A stretch of 38,801 nt of DNA from Egibacter sp. (GTDB taxonomy: Bacteria; Actinomycetota; Nitriliruptoria; Euzebyales; Egibacteraceae). The position numbers and the translations under genes were made by a program. The stretch covers positions 1 through 38,801 of the forward strand of contig PWFH01000010.1 in assembly GCA_003553795.1 (NCBI GenBank). The letters run 5' to 3'. The notes below the pieces were generated by a model that saw nothing but the letters and a program-made list of their open reading frames with translations, was not told where the DNA came from and searched no databases. This document shows positions 37,677 through 38,801 of this stretch, piece after piece. Within the stretch, counting starts at the first letter, position 1, and every line of letters starts with the position of its first letter.

Positions 37677-38306
37677 ATGACGACGCTGCTGCTCATCCGC
37701 CACGGCACGACCGCCGCGACCGGGGTGCGCCTCGGCGGGCGCACGACCGCGAGCCTCGACGACCGCGGGCGGGCGCAGGCGCGTGCCGCGGGTCGGCGCA
37801 TCGCCCCGCTCGCGCCCTCGGCGGTCTACGCCAGCCCCGTCGTGCGCGCGCAGGAGACCGCGGGCCACGTCGCCGAGGCGGTCGGCTGCGCGGTGGGCAC
37901 CGTCGACGGCCTCGCGGAGGTCGACTACGGTCGCTGGACCGACCGCCCGCTCGCGAAGGTCGCCCGCACCGCCCGTTGGCGGGTCGTGCAGGGGCTGCCC
38001 TCGCTCGTGCGCTTCCCCGAGGGGGAGACGCTGCGGGCGATGCAGGCGCGCGCGGTGGAGGCCACCGAGGCGCTCGTCGCCGAGCATCGTCGGGAGACGA
38101 TCGCCGCGGTGAGCCACGCCGACGTCATCAAGGCCGTCACCGCCTTCTACCTCGGGCTGCCCCTCGACCTCTTCGGGCGTCTCGAGGTCGCCCCTGGCTC
38201 CGTCTCGGCGCTGCGGCTCGGGCCGGGTGCGCGACCGGCGCTCGTGCGCTTCAACGACGACGGACCCTGGGGGTCCGCCGAGGGTGAGGAGACCAGCCGT
38301 GGGTGA
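37677..38306 (+). CDS. MSMEG_4193-type histidine phosphatase (phosphoglycerate mutase-like)
   Basis: A 209-residue member of the histidine phosphatase superfamily. The phospho-acceptor motif LLIRHGTT is at 5-12 and the second Arg-containing segment ASPVVRAQETAGHVAEAVG follows. EVDYGRWTDRPL and the second catalytic His in AVSHADVIKAV are also present. Substrate is unknown; this subgroup is actinobacterial and distinct from glycolytic mutase. The ATG at 37677 follows a GGAG 5 bases upstream. Its stop overlaps the DUF3090 gene by 8 bases, a pairing conserved in actinobacteria (M. tuberculosis Rv2135c/Rv2134c), so the two probably act together. Confidence 0.92.
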   Translation: MTTLLLIRHGTTAATGVRLGGRTTASLDDRGRAQARAAGRRIAPLAPSAVYASPVVRAQETAGHVAEAVGCAVGTVDGLAEVDYGRWTDRPLAKVARTARWRVVQGLPSLVRFPEGETLRAMQARAVEATEALVAEHRRETIAAVSHADVIKAVTAFYLGLPLDLFGRLEVAPGSVSALRLGPGARPALVRFNDDGPWGSAEGEETSRG

Positions 38307-38801
38307 GTCCGTCGAGTTCGAGTCCGTCGACTTCGTCACCGCCGGGGCGATCGGTGAGCCGGGTCGGCGCACCTTCTACGTCCAGGCGCAGTCGGGCGAC
38401 GAGCGGGTCTCCCTCGTCGCGGAGAAGGCCCAGGTGCGCTCCCTGGCGCAGCTCGCCCAGGACCTCCTCGCCCGCGCCGGGGTCACCGTCACCCCCGACG
38501 ACCTCGACGAGGCCCGCCAGCGCCTGCGCGACCCCGGGGCGCCGCTGTGGCGGGCGGGGTCGATGAGCCTCGGCATGGACGACGCCGCGGAGCGCTTCGT
38601 CCTCGAGGTCGAGGAGCTGCCGGGCCAGGATCCCGCCGACCCCGACGACGACCCGGGGCTCGCGCGCTTCTGGCTGACCCGCGAGCAGCTCGCGGGCATG
38701 GCCGCGCACGCCGCCTACGCCGTCGAGGCCGGCGCGCGGGAGACCTGCCGGCTGTGCAACCGCCCCATCGACCCCGCCGGGCACACCTGTCCGTCGCTCA
38801 A
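38299..38801 (+). CDS. DUF3090 family protein (3' end cut by window)
   Basis: The first 167 codons of a conserved actinobacterial protein. It starts at GTG 38299, 8 bases before the end of the phosphatase gene. Family features are FVTAGAIGEPGRRTFYVQAQ at the start, a hydrophobic SLVAEKAQVRSLAQLAQDLL helix, RAGSMSLGMDD, and near the visible end CRLCNRPIDPAGHTCP, where three cysteines and a histidine make a likely zinc site. The visible part is close to full family length, so only a few residues are probably missing. In actinobacteria it travels with the histidine phosphatase and an SCO1664-type kinase-like gene. Function unknown. Confidence 0.9.
   Translation, partial: MGESVEFESVDFVTAGAIGEPGRRTFYVQAQSGDERVSLVAEKAQVRSLAQLAQDLLARAGVTVTPDDLDEARQRLRDPGAPLWRAGSMSLGMDDAAERFVLEVEELPGQDPADPDDDPGLARFWLTREQLAGMAAHAAYAVEAGARETCRLCNRPIDPAGHTCPSL

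Noticed and set aside
36041-37801. Arg/Pro-rich minus-strand frame overlapping fumC
   Set aside because: Shifted frame of fumC with biased composition and no recognisable motif.

Overview
The window is a very GC-rich chromosomal segment of an actinobacterium. The evidence is a resuscitation-promoting factor (RpfB), DUF501, DUF3090, the MSMEG_4193-type histidine phosphatase and a GlnR-type operator, all of them actinobacterial hallmarks. Gene order also follows the Mycobacterium tuberculosis Rv1007c-Rv1026 neighbourhood (metG, tatD, rpfB, rsmA, ispE, glmU, prs, rplY, pth, mfd, mazG, eno, ftsB-like, DUF501, ppx). A deep-branching, non-mycobacterial lineage such as Nitriliruptoria is my guess; the sequence alone does not prove it. 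I saw no IS elements, prophage, CRISPR arrays or rRNA. No gene-free stretch exceeds about 175 bases.

Layout. (1) 1-3826: a truncated AbrB-type zinc-ribbon regulator divergent from metG, then a SigE-family sigma factor coupled to a membrane protein that is probably its anti-sigma factor. (2) 3977-7754: tatD, rpfB, rsmA (apparently starting at CTG) and ispE. (3) 7821-15776: tRNA-Gln, glmU, prs, a LysM membrane protein, rplY, pth and mfd. (4) 15875-23673: a parvulin lipoprotein, mazG with a strong terminator, a probably PPi-dependent phosphofructokinase, enolase, an FtsB/DivIC-like protein, ElaA, a NUDIX hydrolase, DUF501 and an exopolyphosphatase, many with 4-base start/stop overlaps. (5) 23670-26859, minus strand: a three-gene flavin/iron-sulfur operon (GlpA-like dehydrogenase, FAD/NAD oxidoreductase, DUF1667) resembling an anaerobic glycerol-3-phosphate dehydrogenase. 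(6) 27006-30503: a CBS-pair protein divergent from a thiamine-binding (MTH1187) protein, a 32-residue membrane peptide, a NUDIX-YjeF_N fusion and a universal-stress-like protein. (7) 30530-35578: a class I tRNA with a UAA anticodon divergent from an NYN-RGG-LOTUS-LOTUS RNA-binding protein, an orphan NarL-type response regulator, then glnB and glnD behind a GlnR-like box. (8) 35646-38801: nitrobindin, fumC (minus strand), a histidine phosphatase and the start of a DUF3090 gene.

Functional themes are cell-envelope precursor supply (ispE, glmU), PRPP and translation housekeeping (prs, rplY, pth, metG, rsmA, two tRNAs), repair and sanitation (mfd, mazG, two NUDIX proteins), central carbon flow (pfk, eno, fumC, glpA cluster) and nitrogen signalling (glnB/glnD). 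The least ordinary parts are the NYN-RGG-LOTUS protein with its coupled regulator, the class I UAA tRNA, the NUDIX-YjeF_N fusion with its coupled micropeptide, the CTG start of rsmA, and the TAnnnT -10 elements that end 7-8 bases before start codons, implying leaderless mRNAs.
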